Below are positions 16,664-24,909 of a DNA stretch of 64,000 nt, piece by piece. The stretch lies in the NCBI GenBank assembly GCA_937879855.1, contig CALFMO010000055.1:57975-121974 (forward strand), written 5' to 3'. The translations under genes and the position numbers were made by a program. Positions within the stretch are counted from its first letter, which is position 1, and the number at the start of each line of letters is the position of its first letter. The notes under the pieces are model-generated. The model saw only the letters and a list, made by a program, of their open reading frames with translations, was not told where the DNA came from and searched no databases. The stretch comes from an uncultured Acidobacteriaceae bacterium. Lineage in GTDB: Bacteria > Acidobacteriota > Terriglobia > Terriglobales > Acidobacteriaceae.

Positions 16664-17203
16664 ATGCCGAAGACCAACCACAAACGACCAACGACCCGCG
16701 TAGGCTACGGCTTCGATTCGCACGAGTTCCGAGCCGGAATTCCGTTGAAGATTGGCGGAATCAGCCTGCCGCATGACAAAGGCTTGGGCGGGCACTCCGA
16801 CGGCGACGTTCTGCTGCACGCTATCACCGACGCTCTGCTGGGGGCCATCGCCGCACCCGATATCGGCGCGCTGTTCCCGCCCTCCGATCCGCAATGGAAG
16901 GGCGCGGATTCGGTCATCTTCCTGCGCGAAGCTCTGAAACGCGTGCGCGACGCTGGTTACGTCTTAGCCAACGTCGATGCCAGCCTGATTCTGGCTGCCC
17001 CAAAAATCGGCCCTCACGCCATGGCCATTCGTGCGAGAGTCGCCGAGTTGCTGGGCGTGCCCAGCGACTGCGTGGGCCTGAAAGCCAAGACTCCCGAGGG
17101 GCTCAACTTTGAGAACGCCGCTCTCGCTCACGTAGTAGTCCTGCTCCAGCCCGTCCCGCGAGAGAAAAAAACAACAAAGAAAAGGGCAAGGCGCGCAGTC
17201 TAA
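16664..17203 (+). CDS. ispF: 2-C-methyl-D-erythritol 2,4-cyclodiphosphate synthase
   Basis: IspF forms MEcPP from CDP-ME2P in isoprenoid synthesis. After a short basic leader the core begins RVGYGFDSHEF with the zinc-binding Asp/His pair (DxH). GGHSDGDVLLHAITDALLGA and DIGALFPPSDPQWKGADS follow, then KAKTPEGL near the end. The 179-residue length includes a lysine-rich tail (EKKTTKKRARRAV). It starts six bases after ispD and is surely cotranscribed with it. It converges on the glutamine amidotransferase gene. Confidence 0.96.
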   Translation: MPKTNHKRPTTRVGYGFDSHEFRAGIPLKIGGISLPHDKGLGGHSDGDVLLHAITDALLGAIAAPDIGALFPPSDPQWKGADSVIFLREALKRVRDAGYVLANVDASLILAAPKIGPHAMAIRARVAELLGVPSDCVGLKAKTPEGLNFENAALAHVVVLLQPVPREKKTTKKRARRAV

Positions 17204-17213
17204 TCGATAAAAG

Positions 17214-17957
17214 CTATTCCGCCGCCGCAATAAACGCCCGGAAAATGGCACGCGAAGCTGCATCCTGCTCTACTGACCGCTCCGGATGCCACTGCACCGC
17301 CAGCACGAAATGATCCGGCGCAGTCCCTTCCAGTGCCTCAATAATTCCGTCATCAGGGCAGCGCGCGACGATTCGCAACCCCTCACCGATCTTTTCCGCA
17401 GATTGATGGTGCGAGGAATTCACGGGCAGCACCAGTGACCCTTGTACTCCTGATCCGTTACCCACGATTTCCGCCAGCCTCGAGTCTGGTTCGATCTCAA
17501 CCGCGTGCGCCACTGCGACATTTCTCCCAGCCTCGTGATTTACTTTCGCCCGCGTCGCCTCCGGCAGAAATTCCGGAATATGCTGAATCAGCGATCCCGC
17601 ACGGTTCACGTTAAGATTCTGCAAGCCGTAACAGATGCCCAGCACCGGCTTGCCAAGCCGGTACGCGTCCTCGAGCAGTAGATCATCCACCGCGTCGCGC
17701 CGCGGATCTGCCGCTGCCGTGTGGCTCGATCGCGCGGCCTTGAACCTTGCCGGATCAACGTCGGCCTTGCTTCCAGGCAGAAGCGCACCATCGCAATTCT
17801 CAATCAACTTCCTGATTTCGTCGGGAGTCTGATCGAGTCCCACGCGAACAGCCTTCCCTCCCGCCAGTTCGACCGCGCGCTCGTATTGCGGAATTGCCCG
17901 CTCCGCATACTCGCGGTCAGAAAAATGCGGAATAGGAATCGCGATGCGGGGAGCCAT
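17214..17957 (-). CDS. Class I glutamine amidotransferase (PuuD-like gamma-glutamyl hydrolase)
   Basis: A 247-residue peptidase C26-type protein. The nucleophile elbow is GKPVLGICYGLQNLNV (Cys in GICYG, where PuuD-type enzymes usually have GICRG), and the catalytic His-Glu pair is in AVQWHPE near the C-terminus. Such enzymes cleave gamma-glutamyl amides such as gamma-glutamyl-GABA. With no putrescine-pathway genes nearby the true substrate is unclear. It lies at the end of a minus-strand group (cupin, small membrane protein, amidotransferase) with a four-base gap. Confidence 0.85.
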   Translation of the reverse strand: MAPRIAIPIPHFSDREYAERAIPQYERAVELAGGKAVRVGLDQTPDEIRKLIENCDGALLPGSKADVDPARFKAARSSHTAAADPRRDAVDDLLLEDAYRLGKPVLGICYGLQNLNVNRAGSLIQHIPEFLPEATRAKVNHEAGRNVAVAHAVEIEPDSRLAEIVGNGSGVQGSLVLPVNSSHHQSAEKIGEGLRIVARCPDDGIIEALEGTAPDHFVLAVQWHPERSVEQDAASRAIFRAFIAAAE

Positions 17958-17961
17958 ATTC

Positions 17962-18297
17962 CTAGCCCAGCCTCTCGATCGCCGACAGAGTTTTGCTCTG
18001 GCGGTAATGCCGGATCTCCATCACCAGCGCCAGCACAAAAATAATCCCTCCCGCCACCAGCGCCATGGGCAGCGCGATCAGGCGATAGGCAATCCGCATG
18101 TCGGGATGCACTCCCCGCAGCGCGGAAACTGCCACGGTGCCAAGGATACCGAGCAGCAAGCTGACCGCAAAGCACAGCAGCGTCCCGATAAATGTCACTA
18201 CGCAAACCCGCACCGGGATGGTGTACCAGCGAGGAGCGTGGGATGCGCGTGCCAGGGCCATGAGCTCAGCTTCCATTCTACGGGTTCGAACTTTCAT
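17962..18297 (-). CDS. Two-helix membrane protein
   Basis: A 111-residue protein with two clear transmembrane segments (VRVCVVTFIGTLLCFAVSLL around 30-52, and LPMALVAGGIIFVLALVME around 76-95) and basic N-terminal and C-terminal tails. No family recognised. Its 5' end overlaps the cupin gene by 20 bases and its 3' end is four bases from the amidotransferase, so the three are probably one operon. Confidence 0.7.
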   Translation of the reverse strand: MKVRTRRMEAELMALARASHAPRWYTIPVRVCVVTFIGTLLCFAVSLLLGILGTVAVSALRGVHPDMRIAYRLIALPMALVAGGIIFVLALVMEIRHYRQSKTLSAIERLG

Positions 18298-18640
18298 TCA
18301 CCCGGTTCGCGCGGCGCCCGCCAAACGCATTGATGGTCCTGGTCCCAGCCTCCACCTCGCCGCCGTGCAGCGTGCCGCGGGGAATGAAGCACTCCTCTCC
18401 CGCCCTGACAGGAGTTCTCCTGTCGCCGATAATCAGCGTGTAGCAGCCCTGAACGACAATCATGTATTCGTCGAAGTCGTGCACATGCGGCGCCGAGGGC
18501 GTCGTCTCGGAGCACGTCCAGAATGCCATCTGGCTCCCATCCAATCCATCAAACACATACCCCTCGACGCCTGGAGTCGCCTGGCTGCTAACAGCGATCC
18601 GGTTGGCGGCATGCTTCATGAAATCAGGAAACTCTTTCAT
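18278..18640 (-). CDS. Cupin-domain protein
   Basis: A 120-residue single-domain cupin. Motif 1 is APHVHDFDEYMIVVQGCYTL (His, His, Glu metal ligands) and motif 2 is CFIPRGTLHGG (final His ligand). It is likely a small metal-binding barrel in the cytoplasm. Possible roles are a sugar or small-molecule binding protein or a dioxygenase; none can be chosen. The start (KEFPDFMKHAANRI) is preceded by GAGGAGCG. Confidence 0.82.
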   Translation of the reverse strand: MKEFPDFMKHAANRIAVSSQATPGVEGYVFDGLDGSQMAFWTCSETTPSAPHVHDFDEYMIVVQGCYTLIIGDRRTPVRAGEECFIPRGTLHGGEVEAGTRTINAFGGRRANRVNESSNP

Positions 18641-18816
18641 AAGGACGAATCGCTCCTCTAAAGCAAATCGGATTGGACAATGTTAAATCCAGGATCAGTT
18701 CCAAACTAGCCGATGAAGACGTAAGGTGATTTCCAACCCCCCGAATAACCGACCGCTCGGCCAGATCGGCAACCACTGAAACGATCTCGCGGCAGGGGCA
18801 CCCGGGTCGAACGGGA

Positions 18817-21537
18817 TCATTCATGCCGGAGTGCGGTTGTCGGATCGACCCTGCTGGCGCGCAAGGCGGGTAAAAAGCCGGCAAGGCCCGCGGCCAAAGT
18901 CAGAACAACCGCCGAGCCAATGAACGTCAGTGGATCGCGTGGGTTCAATCCAAACAGCTGGCTGCGAACCAAATTGGCCAGCGCCAGCGCCAGCGAAAAG
19001 CCGGCAAGCAGGCCAGCCCCGATGAGAACGAACACTTCGCGCATGATCATCGCGATGACGCGGCTCCGCAGCGCTCCGACCGCAATGCGGATTCCGATTT
19101 CGCGCGTTCGCCGCATCACAACATAAGCCATGACTCCATAAAGCCCGATGACTGCGAGTAAGGTGGCAAGTCCGCCGAATACCGTAGAGAGGCTCGCTAC
19201 CAGCCGCTCGGTCCGCAGCGAGAATCCAATCTGTTCGTTCATGGTTTGAAGCCCAACGACCGGAACATGAGGATCGAACTGCCGCATGCGTTCGCGAAGT
19301 TCATTCTCGATCAGGCGTGGGTCAGCCTGCGTGCGTAGATAGATATTCATAAAACGGAAATGGGCGCCTTGGAAGTAGGGGAAGTAGGCCTGCGCGGGAG
19401 GCGTCTCCCGAATGTCTCTGTATTTCCTGTCGGCGACCACTCCGATTACTTCAATGTCCGGGCTGACTGGCTCCAACTCGTCCACCAGGCCGAAGCGCTG
19501 CCCGATCGGAGGTCTGCCCGGGAAGTATTTCCTGGCAAAGCTTTCATTGATGATCGCGTATTTGGCCGGTCCCTCGTCCTTAGCGGTGAAGGCGCGCCCG
19601 GCGACGACAGGAATACCGATCGTGGAAAAGTAATCCGGACCGATCTCGCAGAGAACCGGCTGCTCCTCCATCGGCGCTCCTTCGAAATCCTTTCCCAGAA
19701 CCGCATTCTGCCATGCATATCCTTTCAAGAGTGGCATCGCCGAGAATCCCACCGACTCAACACCGGGCATGGTTTGCAGGTTGAGGTTCAGTCGTTGATA
19801 GAACGATTTGGTTTCCTGGTCGGAGTATCCGTTGAGCGAAGGGTTGATTGAGAAGGTAAGAAGATGATCGGTGGGGAAGCCGGGTCCGAGGTCCTGGAGG
19901 TTGCGCAAAGTACGAACGAAGAGGCCTGCACCGACAAGTAGCAGGAGCGACAACGCCACCTGAATGCCGACCAGCATCCTGCGAAGAGAAATGCTCCCGG
20001 TGGAGAGCGCGCCTGACCGTTCTTTGAGGGAGAGAGAAATTTCAGTGCGCGATCCGCGAACCGCGGGCAGGAGGCCGAAGACCAACGAAGTCAACACGGT
20101 GACGCACACAACGAAGGCCAGTACGCGCACATCCGGGATGGTGGAGACAACAAACTCGGCGGCCGCATCCGCGGGCAAATAGATGCGCAGAAGAATGCGA
20201 TCCGCCAGAAAGGCCAGCGCCAGTCCCAGGATTGCTCCTCCGCCCGCCAGAAGCAGGCTTTCCACCAGCAACTGGCGGACGATGCGCGCCCGGCCGGCGC
20301 CGATGGCCAGGCGAAGAGCAAATTCCCGCTCTCGCGCGGTGGCACGGGCCAGCAGCAGATTGCCCAGGTTGGCGCAAGCAAGAAGAAGCACCGCCCCGGT
20401 GAGCGCGACCAAAAGCCATAGTGGCCTGCGCATATCTTCGCGGAGTTTATTGTCAGACCCCGGCAAGAGCTTAATGCGATTACGGAGAAACAGCTGCCGG
20501 TCCGCTTCCGTCGTGTTTCTGGTGAATTCAGGCTGCTGCGCCTCCATTTCGAGAATGCCGTGCAAAAGTGGCTGCAGAGAAAGTTCTGCCTGCTGTGCGC
20601 TGATGCCGGGCTTCAGTCGGCCGTAGGCCGTGACCCAACTCAACCTGCGGGGCCGGTTCTTGAGGCCGTCCGAATGAGGAGTCATCTCCGTCTTCATCAT
20701 GATTGGAACAAAAACCTTTGCCGGGTTTCCAAGTTCCACGCCGTCAAAACCGGGCTGCGCGACACCAATAACGGTCATCGCGTAACCGTTGAGGGCGATC
20801 GTCCGTCCGACGATGGTGCGGTCACCATTGAAGTAGCTCCGCCAGAAGCTGTTGCTCAGCACCACGACCGGTTTGCTGTCAGGAACCGCGTCGTCGTCCG
20901 GAGCGATAGGGCGGCCCAATGACGTTCCCACGCCTAGTATCGGGAAATAGGAGCCTGAGACCAGTTCCGCGGGGATTTGCGCCGCTCGGTCGTCGTCGCC
21001 GATGGTGACGGTAGCTGGGAACCGGCAGAACATTCCCGTGAAGACTTGATTGTTGTCGCGCAAATCTTCAAACATCGGCCAGGAAATGGTGTTGGGGCCG
21101 TAGCTGTTGCCATAGTGGTTGCCAGTTTCTCGGACGATCACCAGCTGCTCGGGATGACTGACGGGCAAGAGCCGCAGAACCACCTGATCCAGAAGGCTGA
21201 ACATCGCCGTATTCGCGCCAATTCCGAGCGCCAGTGTCGCCATCGCAACCAGGGTGAAAGCAGGATTCTTCGCGAGCGTTCGAACGCCGTACCGAAGATC
21301 CTGCACCAGCCTGTCCAACCAGGCTCCCGCGCTAACATCGCGAACACTCTGTACAACCTGCTCAACCCCTCCCATATCGCGGCGAGCGTTGCGATAGGCC
21401 TCCTCGGGAGACAGCCCTTCCCGAATTTTTTCGGACGATGCCAGATCCAGATAGGCCTGGAGTTCCTCATTGAGGTCGCGATCAAGTAGTTGCCTGCGGA
21501 AGATATTGTTCCAGAGCGCGCGGAGTCGACTGATCAT
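18817..21537 (-). CDS. ADOP-type ABC permease (duplicated MacB/FtsX)
   Basis: A 906-residue acidobacterial duplicated permease, starting at ATG 21537 behind GGAGG. The N-terminal 75 residues form the ADOP-specific helical domain (LDRDLNEELQAYLDLASSE ... ARRDMGG). Two units follow, each with a MacB-like periplasmic domain framed by a transmembrane helix and an FtsX three-helix permease (first AVLLLACANLGNLLLARATA; last GVMAYVVMRRTREIGIRIAV). No ATPase is encoded nearby; ADOPs are typically orphan. Eight bases downstream of padR, so it is cotranscribed and probably repressed by it. Substrate unknown. Confidence 0.92.
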   Translation of the reverse strand: MISRLRALWNNIFRRQLLDRDLNEELQAYLDLASSEKIREGLSPEEAYRNARRDMGGVEQVVQSVRDVSAGAWLDRLVQDLRYGVRTLAKNPAFTLVAMATLALGIGANTAMFSLLDQVVLRLLPVSHPEQLVIVRETGNHYGNSYGPNTISWPMFEDLRDNNQVFTGMFCRFPATVTIGDDDRAAQIPAELVSGSYFPILGVGTSLGRPIAPDDDAVPDSKPVVVLSNSFWRSYFNGDRTIVGRTIALNGYAMTVIGVAQPGFDGVELGNPAKVFVPIMMKTEMTPHSDGLKNRPRRLSWVTAYGRLKPGISAQQAELSLQPLLHGILEMEAQQPEFTRNTTEADRQLFLRNRIKLLPGSDNKLREDMRRPLWLLVALTGAVLLLACANLGNLLLARATAREREFALRLAIGAGRARIVRQLLVESLLLAGGGAILGLALAFLADRILLRIYLPADAAAEFVVSTIPDVRVLAFVVCVTVLTSLVFGLLPAVRGSRTEISLSLKERSGALSTGSISLRRMLVGIQVALSLLLLVGAGLFVRTLRNLQDLGPGFPTDHLLTFSINPSLNGYSDQETKSFYQRLNLNLQTMPGVESVGFSAMPLLKGYAWQNAVLGKDFEGAPMEEQPVLCEIGPDYFSTIGIPVVAGRAFTAKDEGPAKYAIINESFARKYFPGRPPIGQRFGLVDELEPVSPDIEVIGVVADRKYRDIRETPPAQAYFPYFQGAHFRFMNIYLRTQADPRLIENELRERMRQFDPHVPVVGLQTMNEQIGFSLRTERLVASLSTVFGGLATLLAVIGLYGVMAYVVMRRTREIGIRIAVGALRSRVIAMIMREVFVLIGAGLLAGFSLALALANLVRSQLFGLNPRDPLTFIGSAVVLTLAAGLAGFLPALRASRVDPTTALRHE

Positions 21538-21545
21538 AGAGCCTC

Positions 21546-21878
21546 CTATGTAGTGCGCAAGGCGGTCGCCATGGCCAGAGAGATTCGTTCCCACCGCTCC
21601 GACTCGGTGTGCAGTTGTTTTTTGCCGGCTTTGGTCAACGCGTAGAACTTCGCGCGCCGATTGGTTTCTGATTCTCCCCAGGAAGATGTAAGCCAACCGG
21701 CCTGTTCCATGCGGTGCAGGGCGGGAAACAGGGAGCCCGCTTTGACGTCGAAGGCGCCGCCAGTGATCTGTGCGATTCTGCGCGATACGCCCATCCCATG
21801 CAGTTCCTGGAGGGCAAGAGCTTTCAGGATAAGTAAATCGAGGGTGCCTTGCAGGAGATCGGATTGAGTGGCAGGCAT
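21546..21878 (-). CDS. PadR-family transcriptional regulator
   Basis: A 110-residue winged-helix regulator: LQGTLDLLILKALALQELHG, then the recognition-helix region GSLFPALHRMEQAGWL and the wing SETNRRAKFYALTKAGKKQL. ATG 21878 follows AGGAGA. PadR plus ADOP gene pairs are a hallmark of Acidobacteria. Its promoter contains a perfect inverted repeat, so autorepression is likely. The effector is unknown. Confidence 0.93.
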   Translation of the reverse strand: MPATQSDLLQGTLDLLILKALALQELHGMGVSRRIAQITGGAFDVKAGSLFPALHRMEQAGWLTSSWGESETNRRAKFYALTKAGKKQLHTESERWERISLAMATALRTT

Positions 21879-21894
21879 GAACTCTCCTATCGTC

Positions 21895-21933
21895 TGTCTA
21901 TAAGAGAGTAGCACCGCTCTTATAGACAGTCAA
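21895..21933 (-). promoter_or_regulatory. padR-ADOP promoter with a perfect 12-bp inverted repeat
   Basis: TGTCTATAAGAG (21895-21906) and CTCTTATAGACA (21917-21928) are exact inverted copies separated by 10 bases (22 bases centre to centre, two helical turns). On the minus strand a TTGACT (-35, 21933-21928) lies just upstream and TACTCT (weak -10, 21910-21905) 17 bases on, so the palindrome fills the spacer and touches both boxes. This is an excellent candidate PadR operator. Confidence 0.7.
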
Positions 21934-22139
21934 TAAGAGAAGGCAATTCGCGTCGCAGTAGGGCCGAACCCCTTGGCAATTATTCTTAGATCCTGGGTGG
22001 ATCACGAGCAAACCGGAAAGCGATAATTCCTTAAGTTGGCGCCTACGAGGGCTTGGCCCCCCCAATATCTTTTCGAAGCCATCGCGAAGGAACCCTCGAG
22101 CGAGGAGTTCTCTCGCCTGTGTGTAGAATAGGGCAGGAC

Positions 22140-22877
22140 ATGTCGCAGGCCGCCTCAGCTATCACTCGCAGCCCCGCTGAAATCGTACGGCTCACGCCGG
22201 TTTCCCAGGCGCAGAACGGAATTTGCTACGCCGTCGCTGGCGAGGTTGCGGTTAATTCGTTTGACCTGGAACGCATGGTCGCGGCCGTCCCCAAAAAGAT
22301 CGCGGCGGCGCTCGAACGGAAGGCCTACTACTTCGTGCCGCTGACCGTGAGCCAGGGCGAGGAAACGGTTATCGCCGATCGCTACGATGTGGCGCTCAGC
22401 GACAACGCGGTGTGCCATCGCAACCTGAACCTAGGCGATTCGCAGTGCGTGTTCATCTCGACGCGATTGATGGACGACAAATTTTCTGTTGCCTTCGAGT
22501 TTTATATCAACGTTGGGCATGCCCTGGTGGAGCGCGCCGGGGTCTCGCGCGAGTTCAGCGAACTGGCGTGGAGCCAGGTGGAAGCGGGAGTTCGCGGGGA
22601 AACGTCTCTTGACGCGTGGGAATCGCGCAAGCTGGCCACCGCTAACGGGCCCGACAGCGAGCGCTACAAGAACGAATACCTCGACGCGACTTTCTCCGAC
22701 ACGATTTCCATCTACCTGCTGTCGCTCTACCTCGACGTCGACTACTACGATCTGCGCGAGCGCGACTACCCGCTGCTGGCGCCCTCCGCGCTGGCCGAAC
22801 GCTTGCGCAAAATCGCAGAGTTATTCCCACCCAACCCTGGCTTCGAATTCGCCATTCTCTACAAGCGCCGCGGGTGA
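22140..22877 (+). CDS. Conserved hypothetical protein, 245 residues
   Basis: Starts at ATG 22140 (SQAASAITRSPAEIVRLTPV), preceded by GGGCAGGA. It is soluble, without signal peptide or transmembrane helices. Recognisable features are an acidic/aromatic C-terminal half (YLLSLYLDVDYYDLRERDYP), the stretch AFEFYINVGHALVERAGVS and an ending of FEFAILYKRRG. No domain can be assigned with confidence. It stands alone between the padR promoter and an unrelated minus-strand gene. Confidence 0.65.
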   Translation: MSQAASAITRSPAEIVRLTPVSQAQNGICYAVAGEVAVNSFDLERMVAAVPKKIAAALERKAYYFVPLTVSQGEETVIADRYDVALSDNAVCHRNLNLGDSQCVFISTRLMDDKFSVAFEFYINVGHALVERAGVSREFSELAWSQVEAGVRGETSLDAWESRKLATANGPDSERYKNEYLDATFSDTISIYLLSLYLDVDYYDLRERDYPLLAPSALAERLRKIAELFPPNPGFEFAILYKRRG

Positions 22878-22896
22878 GACGGTGGCGTCAGAAGGC

Positions 22897-23289
22897 CTAC
22901 GCCGGCCATCCACCGGGCTGGTCCTGTTTCAGCAATGCCGATCGCTCCGGACGGCTGGGGTTGGAACGCACGAAGACGATCTGACCCTTCATCGTGGAGA
23001 CAAACTTATCGGCCGACCTTTCCCGAAGGAACAACCGCTCCAGGTAGCCAGAATAATATTCGCCGTTCACTGAGTAGGAGTAGTCGATTCGTGCAATGTA
23101 AATGTTCTTGTAGCGAGTCCTCCGCTCTTCTACGCTTCCGAATTCCACTGTACCTTGGTAGGTCAGCCAGCCTCGGGCTAACAGGGCCTTGACGTGGTTC
23201 CACGCCAAACCTCTGATCGTCAGGGCGATGACCGCGATTAGGATAATCGCGGTGAAAAGGTCGTCCCCTGACGGCGCGTATAGATTCAA
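22897..23289 (-). CDS. DUF3592-like single-pass membrane protein
   Basis: A 130-residue protein with an N-terminal transmembrane helix (TAIILIAVIALTIRG, about 13-27). A small beta-domain follows, containing YQGTVEFGSVEERRTRYKN, the strand IDYSYSVNGEYYSGYLE and the ending QIVFVRSNPSRPERSAL. This strand order and the VxYxPxxPxxSxL-like end resemble DUF3592 proteins. Role unknown. Confidence 0.6.
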   Translation of the reverse strand: MNLYAPSGDDLFTAIILIAVIALTIRGLAWNHVKALLARGWLTYQGTVEFGSVEERRTRYKNIYIARIDYSYSVNGEYYSGYLERLFLRERSADKFVSTMKGQIVFVRSNPSRPERSALLKQDQPGGWPA

Positions 23290-23425
23290 GCTTGATACCT
23301 CGTTGCGCTCGATGCTGGCACAGTATAGGCAGAGTGGATAAATAAATCGACTGGTATTCGCTAACCGCGATCGGGGAAGCTTCCATGTCGAAATCTACAA
23401 TCGAGCCGTTACAATCATTCCTCCC

Positions 23426-24511
23426 ATGACCGTTACGGTGCGATCGTTCGCCAAGATCAATCTCGGGCTGCGCATTGGCGCGGCGCGGCAGGATGGATTC
23501 CACCAACTGCTGACGGTGTATCAGACGATCGGGTTGCACGATGTAATTCGCGTGAGCGTGGGGCGCGGCAATGGAATCGAAGTACGGTGCGCCGATCCGC
23601 GCGTGCCGAAGGATGATTCCAATACGTGTTTCCGGATTGTTGAGAAGGTGATGCCTGCGCTGCGCGCCAAGGGGCGCGTGGTCATTGAGATTGAGAAGCG
23701 GTTGCCTGTCCAGGGTGGATTGGGCGGGGCCTCGGCGAATGCTGTGGCGACTTTGCTTGGGCTGGAGCGGGCGCTGAAAAAAGTTTTGCTTCCCACCGAA
23801 CGATTGCGGATCGTGGCGGAAGTCGGGTCGGACTTGCCTTTGTTTCTTGTGGGGGGAACTGTGCTCGGTGTCGGACGCGGGGAGCGGGTGTATCCGCTGG
23901 AAGACTTGCCGGCGATAGCTTGTGTTGTGGTAACGCCGGAAGTGGGCGTTTCGACTCCGAAGGCGTTTGCGGCGTGGGATCGCTTGTCTGGAGGGACCCA
24001 GTGTGGCGCGGGCACTCTTGCCCGCGAAGGTTTGAAGGAGCGGGTGGGCTCAGGCCCAGCCGAGCTTCGCTCGGCCGGACAGCCGGGGGCGGCTGTCCCC
24101 ACACAGACAAATGAGACTGCGAAATTGACGGTCCCCGGACTGTCCGATAGAATGAATGAGCTTGGCCGCGGCTTGTCGGCGTGGCTGAGTGAACCTTACT
24201 CCGGTGCTCCTTTTCGAAGGGGCCGGGCCGAGAATCACCTTCTCGAGCTTGTCCGGGCCGGGATTGAAAACGACTTCGAGCAGGTCGTCTTTCCTGAGTA
24301 TCCCGAGCTGAGTGATGGCAAGCGTGCGCTTTTGCGCGCAGGCGCGACGTACGCGTCGTTGTCGGGTTCCGGTTCCGCGCTGTACGGGCTATTTGCCTCG
24401 CGGGCGGCGGCTTTGCGGGCGACGGCCATGCTGCGGAAGCAGGGTTGGTCGGCGCGGGCGACTTCGACGCTGCCGCGGCGGACTTACTGGCGGCGTTTGA
24501 TTGCTGGATAA
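23426..24511 (+). CDS. ispE: 4-diphosphocytidyl-2-C-methyl-D-erythritol kinase with repeat-encoded insertion
   Basis: IspE phosphorylates CDP-ME in the isoprenoid pathway and complements ispD-ispF 7 kb upstream. A GHMP kinase: RSFAKINLGLRI at the N-terminus, ATP loop LPVQGGLGGASANA (about 93-106), C-terminal GSGSALYGLF. It is 361 residues, about 65 more than normal. The extra residues (about 190-232) begin right after the AAWDRL helix and are encoded by two dispersed repeats: a GCGGGCACTCTTGCCCGCG unit (24006-24026) and a full family A repeat (24058-24107), both read through in frame. The flanking domain halves are intact, so a working enzyme with a surface loop is plausible. Confidence 0.93.
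   Translation: MTVTVRSFAKINLGLRIGAARQDGFHQLLTVYQTIGLHDVIRVSVGRGNGIEVRCADPRVPKDDSNTCFRIVEKVMPALRAKGRVVIEIEKRLPVQGGLGGASANAVATLLGLERALKKVLLPTERLRIVAEVGSDLPLFLVGGTVLGVGRGERVYPLEDLPAIACVVVTPEVGVSTPKAFAAWDRLSGGTQCGAGTLAREGLKERVGSGPAELRSAGQPGAAVPTQTNETAKLTVPGLSDRMNELGRGLSAWLSEPYSGAPFRRGRAENHLLELVRAGIENDFEQVVFPEYPELSDGKRALLRAGATYASLSGSGSALYGLFASRAAALRATAMLRKQGWSARATSTLPRRTYWRRLIAG
24001..24107. repeat. Tandem dispersed repeats inside ispE
   Basis: GCGGGCACTCTTGCCCGCG is a hairpin (24008-24026). GAGCTTCGCTCGGCCGGACA, then GCCGGGGGCGGCTGTCCCCACACA (24061-24104), is a family A copy like those between genes. Together they add about 40 codons to ispE without breaking its frame. Confidence 0.8.
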
Positions 24512-24546
24512 GAGGCTCGATGGTCGGGCGCTCGGCTTCGCCTTCG

Positions 24547-24616
24547 CTTGGACGGCCGAGGCGGCCGTCGCCACATGTGCCGTGGCTTGGACGGGCGAAA
24601 GCGGCCGTCGCCACAT
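24547..24616. repeat. Two diverged family A units
   Basis: GGACGGCCGAGGCGGCCGTC (24551-24570) then GCCACATG, and a second shorter unit GGACGGGCGAAAGCGGCCGTCGCCACATG. They follow ispE and precede the AT-rich hairpin beside tRNA-Gln. Confidence 0.7.
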
Positions 24617-24638
24617 GGCTCGCGGTCGACGTAGAATT

Positions 24639-24727
24639 TTTGATTGTTGAATTTTGATTGTTGATTGACAATTGAGATGCCCCACTGGGGTTCAATCAAC
24701 AATCAGCAATTGGGCGATCAACAATTG
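24639..24727. repeat. Inverted repeat of TTGATTGTTGA type upstream of tRNA-Gln
   Basis: Left arm TTGATTGTTGAATTTTGATT... (24640-24673), right arm CAATCAACAATCAGCAATTG (24693-24712) and GATCAACAATTG. The arms consist of iterated ATTGTTGA words. AT-rich and unlike its neighbours. Ends about six bases before the tRNA. Confidence 0.65.
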
Positions 24728-24732
24728 CTTAC

Positions 24733-24806
24733 TGGGCCGTCGACTAATGGTAGGTCAAGTGCCTTTGGAGCACTTTGTCTAGGTTCGAATCCTAGCGGCC
24801 CAGCCA
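24733..24806 (+). tRNA. tRNA-Gln (anticodon UUG)
   Basis: A full cloverleaf can be drawn. Acceptor TGGGCCG pairs with CGGCCCA. The D-arm has ATGGTAGG. The anticodon stem AGTGC/GCACT encloses loop CTTTGGA, giving anticodon TTG (UUG in the RNA), Gln. The T-arm is CTAGG TTCGAAT CCTAG. Discriminator G is followed by an encoded CCA (24804-24806). Flanked on both sides by long inverted repeats. Confidence 0.95.
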
Positions 24807-24818
24807 GAAAAGAAGCCT

Positions 24819-24903
24819 TTGGCTGTTAGCTCTTGGCTCTTAGCTCAAGCGAGCATCGGAGCGCCGGTTTTGCCAAGAGCTAAAGGCTAAGAGCTGAGAG
24901 CTT
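24819..24903. repeat. Inverted repeat of TTGGCTCTTAGCTC type before prs
   Basis: Left arm is a 14-base word given twice (TTGGCTGTTAGCTC, TTGGCTCTTAGCTC). The right arm is GCCAAGAGCTAAAGGCTAAG, then AGCTGAGAGCTT. The right arm ends seven bases before the prs ATG, covering the only purine-rich stretch that could be its ribosome-binding site. Confidence 0.7.
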
Positions 24904-24909
24904 AAAACT

